Source: Burkholderiaceae bacterium (GTDB taxonomy: Bacteria; Pseudomonadota; Gammaproteobacteria; Burkholderiales; Burkholderiaceae_C). Taken from it: a stretch of 54,185 bases of DNA. Below are positions 1-10,956 of the stretch, piece after piece. The position numbers and the translations under genes are program-made. Location of the stretch: positions 110,957 through 165,141 of the forward strand of contig JAGOPK010000012.1 in assembly GCA_017992055.1 (NCBI GenBank). The letters are read 5' to 3'. Under the pieces are notes generated by a model. The model saw nothing but the letters and a program-made list of their open reading frames with translations. It did not search any database and was not told the DNA's origin. Numbering within the stretch: the stretch's first letter is position 1; every line of letters starts with the position of its first letter.

Positions 1-718
<718 letters not shown>

Positions 719-722
<4 letters not shown>

Positions 723-1840
723 TGCTTCTTCTCCGTGGCCTTCTTGAACAGGCCCACGATGCCGTTGGGCAGGAACAGCGTCACCGCGATGAACAGCGCG
801 CCCAGGAAGTAGAGCCAGAACTCGGGGAACGCGACGGTGAACCAGCTCTTGGCGCCATTGACGAAAAACGCGCCGACGATGGGGCCGATCAGCGTGGCCC
901 GGCCGCCCACCGCGGCCCAGATGGCGATCTCGATCGAGGCCGCGGCGCTCATCTCGCCGGGGTTGATGATGCCCACCTGGGGCACGTACAGCGCGCCGGC
1001 CACCGCGCACATCACCGCGCTCAGCGTCCAGATCGTCAGCTTGTAGACCAGCGGGTTGTAGCCGGTGAACATGACGCGGCTCTCGGCATCGCGGATGGCC
1101 TGCAGTACGCGGCCGAACTTGCTGTTGACGATGGCCCGCGCCAGCAGATAGCAGCCCAGCAGGGTGCAGCCGGTCAGCGCGAACAGCCCCACACGCATCT
1201 CGGCGGTGGCGATGGGCACACCCAGGATGCGCTTGAAGTCGGTGAAGCCGTTGTTGCCGCCGAAGCCGGTCTCGTTGCGGAAGAACAGCAGCATGGCCGC
1301 GAAGGTCAGGGCCTGGGTGATGATCGAGAAGTACACGCCCTTGATGCGCGAGCGGAAGGCGAACCAGCCGAACACAAAGGCCAGCAGGCCGGGCACGGCC
1401 ACCACCAGCAGCATCTGCAGCACGAAGCTGTCGCTCCAGGCCCAGTGCCAGGGCAGTTCCTTCCAGTTCAGGAACACCATGAAGTCGGGCAGGTCGCTCT
1501 TGTACTGGCCGTCGCGGCCGATCTGGCGCATCAGGTACATGCCCATGCCGTAGCCGCCCAGCGCGAAGAACAGGCCGTGGCCCAGGCTCAGGATGCCGGT
1601 GTAGCCCCAGATCAGGTCCATGGCCAGCGCGCAGATGGCATAGCACAGGATCTTGCCGGCCAGGCTGACCGTGTAGTCGCTGACATGCAGCCAGCTGCCC
1701 TCGGGCACCATCAGGTTCAACACCGGCACGACCACGGTGAACAGCAGCAGCGCCGCCAGCACCACGGTCCAGCCACGCAGGCCCAGCAACAGGCCACGCT
1801 TCTGCTCAAGGACGACGGAAGAACTCATCACCGCGCTCAT
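719..1840 (-). CDS. urtC: Urea ABC transporter permease UrtC
   Basis: Inner-membrane permease of the urea importer, in the LivM-like branched-chain permease family. The 373-residue product begins with a short cytoplasmic stretch, then a first membrane segment (LVLAALLLFTVVVPVLNL, near residues 27-45) and further helices to the C-terminus. The LivM-type motif LWGYTGILSLGHGLFFALGG lies around residues 78-97. Length is normal for UrtC. The start codon overlaps the urtB stop (ATGA), and the urtC stop overlaps the urtD start in the same way, so the three genes are tightly coupled. UrtC is expected to pair with UrtB to form the channel fed by UrtA. Confidence 0.95.
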
Positions 1841-3420
1841 GCTTCGGCACTCCGGCCCTTCATCGCAAACAGGCCCTGGGGTCGCTTCTGGATGAAGGCG
1901 ACGATGAACACCAGCACCATGATCTTGGCCAGCACCGCGCCCTGCCAGCCTTCCAGCAGCTTGGCCAGCACACCCAGGCCCAGGCCGGCGATCACCGTGC
2001 CGGCCAGCTGGCCCACGCCGCCCAGCACCACCACCATGAACGAGTCGACGATGTAGGCCTGGCCCAGATCGGGCCCCACATTGCCCACCTGGCTGAGTGC
2101 GCAGCCGGCCAGGCCGGCGATGCCAGCGCCCAGTGCAAAGGCCAGGGTGTCGACCCGGGCGGTATCCACGCCCACGCAGGAGGCCATGCGCCGGTTCTGC
2201 GTGACGCCGCGCACGAACAGGCCCAGCCGCGTCTTGCCGATCAGCAGGGCCATGCCCAGCAGCACCAGGGCGGCGAAGGCCAGGATGGCCAGGCGGTTGT
2301 AGGGCAGCACCAGGTTGGGCAGCACCTGCAGGCCGCCGGACAGCCAGCCGGGGTTTTCCACCGCCACGTTCTGCGCGCCAAACAGCGAGCGCACGGCCTG
2401 CATCAGCATCAGGCTGATGCCCCAGGTGGCCAGCAGGGTTTCCAGCGGCCGGCCATAGAGCCAGCGGATCACGCCACGCTCCAGCACCGCGCCCACCAGG
2501 CCGGCGGCCAGGAACGAGGCCGGGATGGCGGCGACGATGTACCAGTCGAAGGCGCCGGGCAGGTGCTGGCGGAACAGGTTCTGCACCACATAGGTGGCAT
2601 AGGCGCCGATCATCATCAGCTCGCCATGGGCCATGTTGATCACGCCCATCAGGCCGTAGGTGATGGCCAGGCCCAGCGCCACCAGCAGCAGGATGGAGCC
2701 CAGGCTGATGCCGGTGAACAGCACGCCCAGGCGCTCGCCCCAGGCCAGCGTGCCCTGCACCTTGTCCAGCGCCGCGCTCAGCGCGGCCTTGACCGCCGGA
2801 TCGCTCTCGGCATTGCTCTGCTCCAGCAGCAGGCTGCGTGTGCTGGGGTCGGGGCTGGCGGCCAGGGCCTGGGCCGCGGCGATGCGCTTGGCCGGATCGG
2901 CGGCGCCGATCAGCACCTTGGCGCGCAGCAGCGTCAGCTTGGCCTTGACGCCGGCATCGGTCTCGGCGGCCAGCGCCTTTTCGATCAGCGGCAGCTTGGC
3001 CTCGTCGGCCGTGTCCTGCAGGTCGGTGACGGCCTTGGCGCGCAGCGCGGCATCCGGCGCAAACAGACCCAGCGCGGCCACCGCGCCTTCCAGCTCACGG
3101 CGCATGCGGTTGTTGTTGACCACGTCCTCGGCATCGGCCGGCAGCGTGGCGGCGGCGCCGGTGGCGGCCTCGACGGCCTTGCCGTCGCGCACGATGAAGG
3201 CCTTGCCGCCGGCGGTCTTGACCGCGTCGTCCAGCATGGCCTGCACAAAGGGCAGCAGCGCCGCATCGCCGGCGGCCACCCGCTCGGCCAGCGCCGCCAC
3301 CCGGTCATCGGAATCGCCGGCGGCGATCTTGCCGGCCTGCTCGGGCGTGAGGGCAAAGGCCGACGGCAGCACCAGCACCCAGGCCAGCACCACCCGCCAC
3401 AACATCTTTGGCAATTGCAT
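1837..3420 (-). CDS. urtB: Urea ABC transporter permease UrtB
   Basis: LivH-like permease partner of UrtC. I start it at ATG 3420 (MQLPKMLWRV), which opens a clear signal sequence ending near PSAFA. The longer in-frame upstream extension would run through the intergenic hairpin and lacks signal character. The 527-residue product has the family's distinctive extracytoplasmic N-terminal half (about residues 20-250, alpha-helical, HEAT-like) that is absent from amino-acid LivH proteins. The membrane domain follows, with the LivH motif NMAHGELMMIGAYATYV. Length matches UrtB. It is separated from urtA by a 164 bp gap containing a strong hairpin and overlaps urtC by 4 bp. Confidence 0.94.
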   Translation of the reverse strand: MQLPKMLWRVVLAWVLVLPSAFALTPEQAGKIAAGDSDDRVAALAERVAAGDAALLPFVQAMLDDAVKTAGGKAFIVRDGKAVEAATGAAATLPADAEDVVNNNRMRRELEGAVAALGLFAPDAALRAKAVTDLQDTADEAKLPLIEKALAAETDAGVKAKLTLLRAKVLIGAADPAKRIAAAQALAASPDPSTRSLLLEQSNAESDPAVKAALSAALDKVQGTLAWGERLGVLFTGISLGSILLLVALGLAITYGLMGVINMAHGELMMIGAYATYVVQNLFRQHLPGAFDWYIVAAIPASFLAAGLVGAVLERGVIRWLYGRPLETLLATWGISLMLMQAVRSLFGAQNVAVENPGWLSGGLQVLPNLVLPYNRLAILAFAALVLLGMALLIGKTRLGLFVRGVTQNRRMASCVGVDTARVDTLAFALGAGIAGLAGCALSQVGNVGPDLGQAYIVDSFMVVVLGGVGQLAGTVIAGLGLGVLAKLLEGWQGAVLAKIMVLVFIVAFIQKRPQGLFAMKGRSAEA

Positions 3421-3514
3421 GAACAAGCCCAAACAAAGGAAGGCCCGCACCCCACCCATCCCCGGCAGGGGACAGGCCGCAACGCGGCCAGGGGAGCGGG
3501 CTCTTGTCGGAAGG

Positions 3515-3550
3515 GCCAGACCGGATCCGGGTTTCCCGGTCCGGTCTGGC
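3515..3550 (-). terminator. Strong hairpin in the urtA-urtB gap
   Basis: The arms gccagaccgga and tccggtctggc are perfect 11-base complements, continued by ccggg/cccgg around a TTT loop with one bulged base. It lies 35 bp after the urtA stop and about 95 bp before the chosen urtB start. There is no T-run after it on the minus strand. I therefore read it as a partial terminator or an mRNA-stabilising stem that keeps the binding protein more abundant than the permeases, not as a full intrinsic terminator. This is inference from placement. Confidence 0.6.
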
Positions 3551-3584
3551 AACCCCTAGGGGGTGGCCGCCCGGCGGCCGGGGC

Positions 3585-4859
3585 TCACTTCTTGGCGGGC
3601 ACGTTCTTCTTGCCCTTGTTCTCGGCGATGTAGTCGCTCCAGGGGTCGGCCACCACCGGGCCCTTGGTCTTCCACACCACGTTGAACTGGCCGTCGGCCT
3701 TGATCTCGCCGATGAACACCGGCTTGTGCAGGTGGTGGTTTTCCTTGTCCATCGTCGACACGAAGCCGCCCGGCGCCTGGAAGGTCTGGCCGGCCATCGC
3801 GGCGATGACCTTGTCGGTGTCCACGCTCTTGGCCTTCTCGACCGCCTGCTTCCACATCATGATGCCGATGTAGGTGGCCTCCATCGGGTCATTGGTCAGC
3901 GGCTTGTCCTTGTGGCCGGCAATGCCCTTGGCCTTGGCATAGTCGCCCCACTTCTTGACGAACTCGGTGTTGGCCGGGCTCTTGATGCTCATGAAGTAGT
4001 TCCAGGCCGCCAGGTGGCCGACCAGGGGCTTGACGTCCACGCCGCGCAGCTCTTCTTCACCCACCGAGAAGGCGACCACCGGCACATCGGTGGCCTTCAG
4101 GCCCTGGTTGCCCAGTTCCTTGTAGAAGGGCACGTTGGAGTCGCCGTTGATGGTCGACACCACGGCGGTCTTCTTGCCTTCGGACGCGAACTTCTTGATC
4201 TTGGCGATGATGCTCTGGTAGTCGGAGTGGCCGAACGGCGTGTACTCCTCCAGGATGTCGGCGTCCTTGATGCCCTTGGCATTCAGGAAGGCGCGCAGGA
4301 TCTTGTTGGTGGTGCGCGGGTACACATAGTCGGTGCCCAACAGCACGAAGCGCTTGGCGCCGCCGCCGTCCTTGCTCATCAGGTATTCCACCGCCGGAAT
4401 GGCCTGCTGGTTGGGCGCGGCACCGGTGTAGAAGACGTTCTTGCTCAGCTCTTCGCCTTCGTACTGCACCGGGTAGAACAGCAGCGAGTTCAGCTCTTCA
4501 TAGACCGGCAGCACCGACTTGCGGCTGACCGAGGTCCAGCAGCCGAAGGTCACGGCGACCTTGTCCTTGCTGATCAGCTGGCGCGCCTTCTCGGCGAACA
4601 GCGGCCAGTTGGAGGCCGGGTCCACGACCACCGGCTCCAGCTTCTTGCCCAGCACGCCGCCCTTGGCATTGATCTCGTCGATGGCCATCAGGGCCACGTC
4701 CTTGAGCACGGTCTCGGAAATGGCCATCGTGCCCGACAGCGAGTGCAGCACGCCGACCTTGATGGTCTCCTGCGCGGCGGCGGGCAGGCTCACCAGGCCG
4801 GCGGACAGGGCGACCGCGCCCAGGGTGGCGGTGAACGTGCGACGGGTGGCTTGGGTCAT
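3585..4859 (-). CDS. urtA: Urea ABC transporter substrate-binding protein UrtA
   Basis: Periplasmic urea receptor of the UrtABCDE importer, in the LivK/Peripla_BP_6 family. The 424-residue product begins MTQATRRTFTATLG, a twin-arginine-like export signal, with likely cleavage after LPAAA near residue 29. The mature protein opens with ETIKVGVLHSLSGTMAISE, the hallmark start of UrtA/AmiC-type receptors, and contains FGCWTSVSRKSVLPV and FYPVQYEGEE, typical of urea and short-chain amide binding proteins. A good ribosome site (GGAGGAGTTCC) lies just before ATG 4859. First gene of the operon; promoter elements should be in the 125 bp upstream. FmdD, the amide homologue, is the alternative, but the UrtBCD partners favour urea. 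Confidence 0.95.
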   Translation of the reverse strand: MTQATRRTFTATLGAVALSAGLVSLPAAAQETIKVGVLHSLSGTMAISETVLKDVALMAIDEINAKGGVLGKKLEPVVVDPASNWPLFAEKARQLISKDKVAVTFGCWTSVSRKSVLPVYEELNSLLFYPVQYEGEELSKNVFYTGAAPNQQAIPAVEYLMSKDGGGAKRFVLLGTDYVYPRTTNKILRAFLNAKGIKDADILEEYTPFGHSDYQSIIAKIKKFASEGKKTAVVSTINGDSNVPFYKELGNQGLKATDVPVVAFSVGEEELRGVDVKPLVGHLAAWNYFMSIKSPANTEFVKKWGDYAKAKGIAGHKDKPLTNDPMEATYIGIMMWKQAVEKAKSVDTDKVIAAMAGQTFQAPGGFVSTMDKENHHLHKPVFIGEIKADGQFNVVWKTKGPVVADPWSDYIAENKGKKNVPAKK

Positions 4860-4921
4860 CTCGGAACTCCTCCAGGTGCGGCTTGCACCGTGTTGATCGA
4901 CGGATCGGAGTCTCGAGAATC

Positions 4922-4967
4922 GGCCCGCATCGGGCCATACGACACCCTGCGTATGCCGTACGCAGGG
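4922..4967. promoter_or_regulatory. Cluster of inverted repeats upstream of urtA
   Basis: Two perfect inverted repeats sit in the 125 bp between the VWA gene stop and urtA. One is ggcccg-cat-cgggcc at 4922-4936 (6 bp arms). The other is ccctgcgta-tgccg-tacgcaggg at 4945-4967 (9 bp arms). They are followed by two copies of gccgggctcag (from 4967), running into the stop of the VWA gene. They could be an operator for urt control, a terminator of the upstream minus-strand operon, or both. I cannot name a binding factor, and no convincing sigma-54 promoter was recognised. Confidence 0.4.
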
Positions 4968-4984
4968 CCGGGCTCAGGCCGGGC

Positions 4985-6028
4985 TCAGGCCACGCGGCCA
5001 AACCACCACAGGCTCAGCCCCGCCGAGCCCAGCACCAGCAAGGCGCCCAGGGCCGCGAACAGGCCGCTGATCTCGGTTTCTTTGGTCTCCACCACCAGGC
5101 GGCTGGACAGGCCGGTGTAGACCTGCTTCAGGTCCTCGGCCGTGCCGGCATAGAAGTAGTTGGCGCGGGTCATGCCGGCAATCGTCTTCAGCGTGTCCTC
5201 GTCCAGGCGCACGCGCATGCTCCAGCCCTCGAAGCCGATCACCTCGCCGGCCTTGGTGCCGATGCCCACGGTGTAGACCTTGACGCCGCGCTCGGCGGCC
5301 ATGGTCGCGGCCTCCACCGGATCGGGCCCGGTGGTGCGCTGGCCGTCGGTGAGCAGGATCACCGCGGCCGAGGCATAACTTCCCGGCTCCACCGGCGTGA
5401 AGGGCTTCTTCTCGGCCTTCTTCTCGCCCGGCATGGCGCGTGCGCCGGTGATCTGGCTCAGGTCGATGCCATGCTCGGGAAACAGTGTGGCCAGCGACAG
5501 GATCAGGCCCGAGCCGATGGCCGTGGCGCGCTGCATCTGGAAGCGGTCGATCGCCGCCACCACATCGTCGCGGCTCAGCGTGGGCGCCTGCACCACGGCG
5601 GCGGTGCCGGCAAAGGACACGATGCCCACGCGCACATTGCGCGGCAGGCCGGCGATGAAGGCCTTGGCCGCCTCCTGCGCCGCCACCAGGCGGTTCGGCT
5701 TGACGTCGGTGGCGCGCATGCTGCCCGATACGTCCATGGCCAGGATGATGGTCTGCTGCGACGAGGGCAGGCGCAGCTTGGCCATCGGCCGGGCCATGGC
5801 CAGCAGCAGCACGGCCACGGCCAGCAGCAGCAGGGCCGGCGGCACATGGCGGCGCCAGCCCGGGCCCGGGCCCAGGGCCTGCCGCACCAGGGCGATGCTG
5901 GGCAGGGTGAGCGCCACGCGGCGGCGCCGGCGCAGCAGCCACAGGTACAGCAGCAGCAGCAGCGGCAGCAGGATCAGGCTCCACAGGGCCTCGGGCCACT
6001 GGAAGACCAGCGGTGCGTTGTCGATCAT
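4985..6028 (-). CDS. VWA-domain membrane protein (BatA-like)
   Basis: Membrane-anchored von Willebrand factor A protein that usually acts with a MoxR ATPase and a DUF58 protein in envelope assembly or stress functions. The start at ATG 6028 (MIDNAPLVF) is chosen because the BatA-type N-terminus follows at once: a membrane helix near residues 14-32, a basic RRRRR stretch, and a second helix near 63-79. The VWA domain has an intact MIDAS DVSGS (D99, S101, S103) and LLTDGQRTTGPDP. A final hydrophobic segment (ALGALLVLGSAGLSLWWF) anchors the C-terminus. It lies 32 bp after the DUF58 gene in one operon. The metal site looks intact; the client is unknown. Confidence 0.9.
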   Translation of the reverse strand: MIDNAPLVFQWPEALWSLILLPLLLLLYLWLLRRRRRVALTLPSIALVRQALGPGPGWRRHVPPALLLLAVAVLLLAMARPMAKLRLPSSQQTIILAMDVSGSMRATDVKPNRLVAAQEAAKAFIAGLPRNVRVGIVSFAGTAAVVQAPTLSRDDVVAAIDRFQMQRATAIGSGLILSLATLFPEHGIDLSQITGARAMPGEKKAEKKPFTPVEPGSYASAAVILLTDGQRTTGPDPVEAATMAAERGVKVYTVGIGTKAGEVIGFEGWSMRVRLDEDTLKTIAGMTRANYFYAGTAEDLKQVYTGLSSRLVVETKETEISGLFAALGALLVLGSAGLSLWWFGRVA

Positions 6029-6060
6029 GGCCTGGCGTCCCCTATCCCCTGGTCTTCGGT

Positions 6061-7030
6061 TCAGGCCGCCGCGACCGCGGCGTCCAGGCGGCGCAGTTCG
6101 GCCGGCGCGCGGCGCGGCAGCGGCTGGCGCTGACGCTGGCGGCGCAGCAGGGTGCAGCGCAGCAGGGCCTGCAGCAGGTCGTCGTCGGTGGCCAGCTCCA
6201 GCACATCCACGCCGGCCTGGGCCAGCGCGGCCTGCAGCGCGTCTTCGTGGGCCGCCACCGCGGCCTCGAAGCGCTGGCGGAAGCCCGGGTCCTGGGCATC
6301 GACCAGCAGCTGCTCGCCGGTCTCGGCATCCTGCACGGTGATCAGGCCGGCCTCGGCCGGCAGCTCCATCTCCATGGCATCGAATACACGCACCGCCATC
6401 AGGTCGTGGCGCCGCGCCAGCCGGCCCAGCGCCGCCTCCCAGCCCGGGGCGCTGACAAAGTCGGACAGCACGAAGACCATGGACCGCCGGCGCATCAGCG
6501 ATTCGGCCCGGGCCAGCGGCAGGGCCAGCCGGGTCTCGGCACCGGCCCGCGGCGGCGCCGGCGGCTGGCGCAACCGGGTCAGCAGCTGCAGCACCTGCAG
6601 CCGGCCGGCGCCCGGCGGCAGCAACTCCAGCTGCTCGCCGCCACGGTAGATCAGCGCGCCGACGCGGTTGCCATGGCGGGTGAGCAGGCGCGCCAGCGTG
6701 GCGGTGAAGCCCTCGATCACCGCGCGCTTGGTGCTGCCGACGGCAGAGCCGAAATCCACGCTGCCGGTCAGGTCCAGCACGAACCAGGCGCTGAGGTCGC
6801 GGTCCTCGATGAACTGGCGCACATGGGGCGCGTCCAGCCGGGCAGTGACGTTCCAGTCGATGTGGCGCACATCGTCGCCGCCCTGGTATTCGCGCAGGTC
6901 GGCCAGATCGAGGCCGGTGCCCCGCGCCAGCGTGCGGTGGTCGCCCTGCAGCAGGCCGTCCAGGCGCTTGAGCACCGTCCACTCCAGGCGCAGCAGCAGC
7001 GCCTGCGGGGTTTCCGGGGGCTGGGCGGTC

Positions 7031-7050
<20 letters not shown>
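6061..7050 (-). CDS. DUF58 domain protein of the MoxR cluster
   Basis: Cytoplasmic DUF58 protein, the usual partner of MoxR ATPases; its biochemical role is not well defined. The 329 residues include the family core motif REYQGGDDVRHIDWNVTAR (about 53-71) followed by a VWA-like fold (AWFVLDLTGSVDFGS). No membrane segments are visible, so this is the short soluble form. The 5' end overlaps the moxR stop. Two ATGs are possible, 7050 and 7038, and neither has a clear ribosome site, so the exact start is uncertain and coupling to moxR is likely. Context (MoxR upstream, VWA protein downstream) supports a chaperone-like module. Confidence 0.88.
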
Positions 7051-8038
<988 letters not shown>

Positions 8039-8071
8039 GGTGGATGGGGGCTGGGTTTGGCTGGGCGGATG

Positions 8072-9115
8072 TCAGAACGGTGGCAGGCCGGCGCCGGAGG
8101 CGGCGTTTTCGATCGGCACGGCAAAGCCGATGCCGATGAAGGTGCGCGCCGGTGTCGGGTTCATGATGGCGGTGACGATGCCGATCACATGGCCGTCCAT
8201 CGTGACCAGCGGGCCGCCGGAATTGCCCGGGTTGGCCGCGGCGTCGAACTGGATCAGGTTGGACAGCAGGCGCTTGCCCTCGGGCGAGCGGAACTCGCGC
8301 TTCAGGCCGGAGACGATGCCGGCCGAGGCCGACGGCCCGATGCCGAACGGAAAGCCCACCGCCAGCACTTCGTCGCCGGGCGCCAGGCCCTGGGTGCTGC
8401 GCAGCGTGGCCGCATGCAGGTCGTCGGGAATGGTCTTGGCCTGCAGCACGGCCAGGTCGTGCTCGGGCTGGTGGCTCACCACCACGGCCTCGCTCTGGCT
8501 GCCGTCGGCAAAGGTCACGGTGACGCGGTCGGCGCCGGCCACCACATGCAGATTGGTCAGGATCAGGCCGGTGTTGACGATGACCACGCCGGTGCCGACG
8601 CTGCGGCCCTCATCCTCGTCGTCGTCGCCCTCGGCCGCCCGGCCGCCCGGCGGCGTCGAAGGACGGGCCGCGCGGCGCCCGGGGGCCGAGGCGGCGCGTG
8701 GCGCCGAGGCCGCATGGGCCGATGCCGCGGGCGGCCGGGCCATCTGGCCGACCACCCGCACCACCGACGGCAGCACCGCCGCATAGGCCGCGGCGGCGGC
8801 CGAGGCCAGCGGCTCCTTGGCAATGGATTCGCGCATTGCCGCGTCGATCTGCTCGAAGCTGGCCGGCGGCTGCAGCCGCAAGGTCCAGGCCGGCCAGCCG
8901 GCCAGCAGGGCCAGCGCCAGCATGGCCGTGGCCCACAGCCAGCGCTCGCGCCGCTGCAGCGCGGCGGCCCAGCGCCGGCGGCGCGGCAGCGGGGCCTCGG
9001 GCGGGGCTTGTGCCCCCGCCGCTGCCGGCGGCGCAGCGGGCACCGCCGCCGGCACGGCCAGGGGCCTGCCGGTGCGGCGCTGCGGAGAACGACTGGTGAG
9101 CGGCGTGCGGGCCAT
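8072..9115 (-). CDS. Membrane-anchored trypsin-like serine protease
   Basis: DegP/HtrA-type protease domain without a PDZ domain. I start it at ATG 9115 (MARTPLTSRS); the longer upstream frame runs into the tatD start region. The 347-residue product has a proline/alanine-rich cytoplasmic N-terminus, one membrane helix (about residues 60-76), a low-complexity A/P/acidic linker (125-170), then the protease. The triad is visible as NLHVV (H190), EHDLAVL (D220) and NPGNSGGP (S299). The end follows the protease fold closely, so substrate selection by PDZ is absent. First gene of the MoxR-DUF58-VWA operon, and divergent from tatD across 116 bp. Cell-envelope quality control is a reasonable inference. 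Confidence 0.85.
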   Translation of the reverse strand: MARTPLTSRSPQRRTGRPLAVPAAVPAAPPAAAGAQAPPEAPLPRRRRWAAALQRRERWLWATAMLALALLAGWPAWTLRLQPPASFEQIDAAMRESIAKEPLASAAAAAYAAVLPSVVRVVGQMARPPAASAHAASAPRAASAPGRRAARPSTPPGGRAAEGDDDEDEGRSVGTGVVIVNTGLILTNLHVVAGADRVTVTFADGSQSEAVVVSHQPEHDLAVLQAKTIPDDLHAATLRSTQGLAPGDEVLAVGFPFGIGPSASAGIVSGLKREFRSPEGKRLLSNLIQFDAAANPGNSGGPLVTMDGHVIGIVTAIMNPTPARTFIGIGFAVPIENAASGAGLPPF

Positions 9116-9231
9116 CGTCGGCGGCGGCCGGAACCGGTGCGCAGGCTCCGGGCGCGCGGCCACGGTAACACGGACCGCCGGGCATTGCAGACCTGCGGAG
9201 ACTGCGCCGGCGCCCACGGCATGATCGCGCC

Positions 9232-10095
9232 ATGGCCCATGGCAACCCATCCGCGCCGTCGAACTGGATCGACACCCACTGCCACCTGGACGCGCCGGAG
9301 TTCGACACCGACCGCGAGGCCGTGGTGGCCCGTGCACGCCAGGCCGGCGTGGGCCTGCAGGTGCTGCCGGCGGTGCTGGCCGCGCACTTCGACACCGTGC
9401 GCCAGCTGGCCCATCACCACGGCCTGGCCTATGCGCTGGGCATCCATCCGCTGTATGTGGAGCGCAGCACCGAAGCCGACCTCGACCGCCTGGCCCAGGC
9501 CCTGCGCCAGCACCGCGACGATCCGCGCCTGGTGGCGGTGGGCGAGATCGGGCTGGACTTCTTCGTGCAGGGCCTGGATGCGCAGCGCCAGCAGCACTTC
9601 TACCTGGCCCAGCTGAAGCTGGCGCGCGCGGCCGGCCTGCCGGTGATCCTGCATGTGCGACGCTCGGCCGACCAGCTGCTGGCCGGGCTGAACCGCGTGG
9701 CCGTGGCCGGTGGCATCGCCCATGCGTTCAACGGCAGCGCGGCGCAGGCGGCACGCTTCGTCGCGCAGGGCTTCAGGCTGGGCTTCGGCGGGGCGATGAC
9801 GCACGAGCGGGCGCTGCAGATCCGCCGCCTGGCCACCGAGCTGCCGGCCACCGCCCTGGTGCTGGAGACCGATGCGCCCGACATCCCGCCGGCCTGGCTG
9901 TACCGACGGGCCGCCGAGCGTGCCGAGGGCGCCGTGCAGCAGCGCAACCAGCCGGCCGAGCTGCCACGCATTGCGCAGACCCTGGCCGGGCTGCGCGGCT
10001 GGACGCTGCAGCAGACGGCCGACATCACCTCGGCCAATGCCCGGGCCGCGCTGCCGCGGCTGCAGGCCCTGGCCGGCGGGGCCGACCCGACCTGA
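9232..10095 (+). CDS. TatD-family metal-dependent hydrolase (DNase)
   Basis: TIM-barrel metallohydrolase of the TatD/YcfH family, linked to DNA 3'-end processing and repair. The 287-residue product starts near the metal-binding motif IDTHCHLDAPEF (H16, H18). It continues with VGEIGLDFF (metal-ligand Glu), VILHVRRS (His), IAHAFNGS (His) and LVLETDAPDI (Asp near the C-terminal end), so all expected ligands are present. Length is slightly above the usual 260 because of a short N-terminal extension and C-terminal tail. Divergent from the serine-protease gene. No operon partner on the plus strand; a minus-strand gene converges 16 bp after the stop. Confidence 0.92.
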   Translation: MAHGNPSAPSNWIDTHCHLDAPEFDTDREAVVARARQAGVGLQVLPAVLAAHFDTVRQLAHHHGLAYALGIHPLYVERSTEADLDRLAQALRQHRDDPRLVAVGEIGLDFFVQGLDAQRQQHFYLAQLKLARAAGLPVILHVRRSADQLLAGLNRVAVAGGIAHAFNGSAAQAARFVAQGFRLGFGGAMTHERALQIRRLATELPATALVLETDAPDIPPAWLYRRAAERAEGAVQQRNQPAELPRIAQTLAGLRGWTLQQTADITSANARAALPRLQALAGGADPT

Positions 10096-10111
10096 ACCGG
10101 CCTGACCGGGC

Positions 10112-10864
10112 TTATCGCGACGCCGCCGGCGCCGGTTCAACCGCCGGCGTGGGCGGCACACGCTCGGCCGTCACCGGGGCTGGCGCCGCGGACGCAGCGG
10201 CGGGGGCCGACGGCGCGACGGGCAGGGTGGCAGGCACGGTGGCGGGCAACACCGCCGCAGCGGGCTCGCGCACCGGCTCCGGCGCGGCCGGCGCCACCAA
10301 GGCGGGCGGCGGGGCCAGCGGGGTGGCCGGGGCCTGCGGCGCGACGGCCGCGGCCTCGGCCGGCGGGGCGGCGCGACCCCGTTCGGTCGGCGGTGAGACC
10401 GTCGGCGGCGCCGGCCTGGCCGCGGCCTGCACCGCCTGGGTGGGCAGGGCCGCCTGGTCGGACGGCGGCGGCTCGGCCACGGGTGCCGAGGTCACCGTGC
10501 CGGTGGCGCGTGGGCCGGTGCCCTCGGCAGCGGTCAGCGTGGCAGCCGAGGCCGCAGCGGCCGCCGCTTGCTCGGTCACGGAGCGTTGGGCCTGGTGGTT
10601 CAGCAAGGCGACCAGGGCCAGCGCTGCCGCGCCGATGCCCAGCACCGGCCAGCCGGGCCAGCGCTGCGGCCCGCGGTTCCACTGGCTGGACTGCCAGGTC
10701 GAGATCGACGGCGCATCGGGTGCACGACCGGCCTCGCTGGCGGCGCGGCGCGGCGCGGAAGCCTCGGCCGTCTTCGCACCACGGGCCGGGGCGGGCGGCG
10801 ACTGGGGGGCTTGGGGCGCGCGGGGCGCCTGGGACGCCTGGGGAGGGGTGAGGACCTGGTTCAT
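10112..10864 (-). CDS. Hypothetical Ala/Pro-rich single-pass membrane protein
   Basis: I do not recognise a family. The 250-residue product is dominated by A, P and V. It has a disordered N-terminal region (residues 1-68), one membrane helix (WPVLGIGAAALALVALL, about 70-86), a short Q/A-rich segment and a long Pro/Ala tail in the periplasm. This resembles TonB-like or sporulation-domain proteins that have lost a globular end. There is no clear ribosome site before ATG 10864, and the opposite strand is also open, so the gene call rests on the membrane helix and its place 92 bp after mscS on the same strand. It could be a spacer-like anchor protein. Confidence 0.55.
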   Translation of the reverse strand: MNQVLTPPQASQAPRAPQAPQSPPAPARGAKTAEASAPRRAASEAGRAPDAPSISTWQSSQWNRGPQRWPGWPVLGIGAAALALVALLNHQAQRSVTEQAAAAAASAATLTAAEGTGPRATGTVTSAPVAEPPPSDQAALPTQAVQAAARPAPPTVSPPTERGRAAPPAEAAAVAPQAPATPLAPPPALVAPAAPEPVREPAAAVLPATVPATLPVAPSAPAAASAAPAPVTAERVPPTPAVEPAPAASR

Positions 10865-10956
10865 GGCCGGCAGCTTGCGCCGGCAGCCCCGCGGCCCGCG
10901 TCGGAGGGCCCTGTGTTTGCATGTCGGCGGCGTCCTACCCCGGCACGCCGGCCCAC

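Noticed and set aside
10094-10138. Inverted repeat gaaccggc/gccggttc as a bidirectional terminator between tatD and the next gene
   Set aside because: The arms are 29 bases apart, one is inside coding sequence, and there is no T-run on either side.
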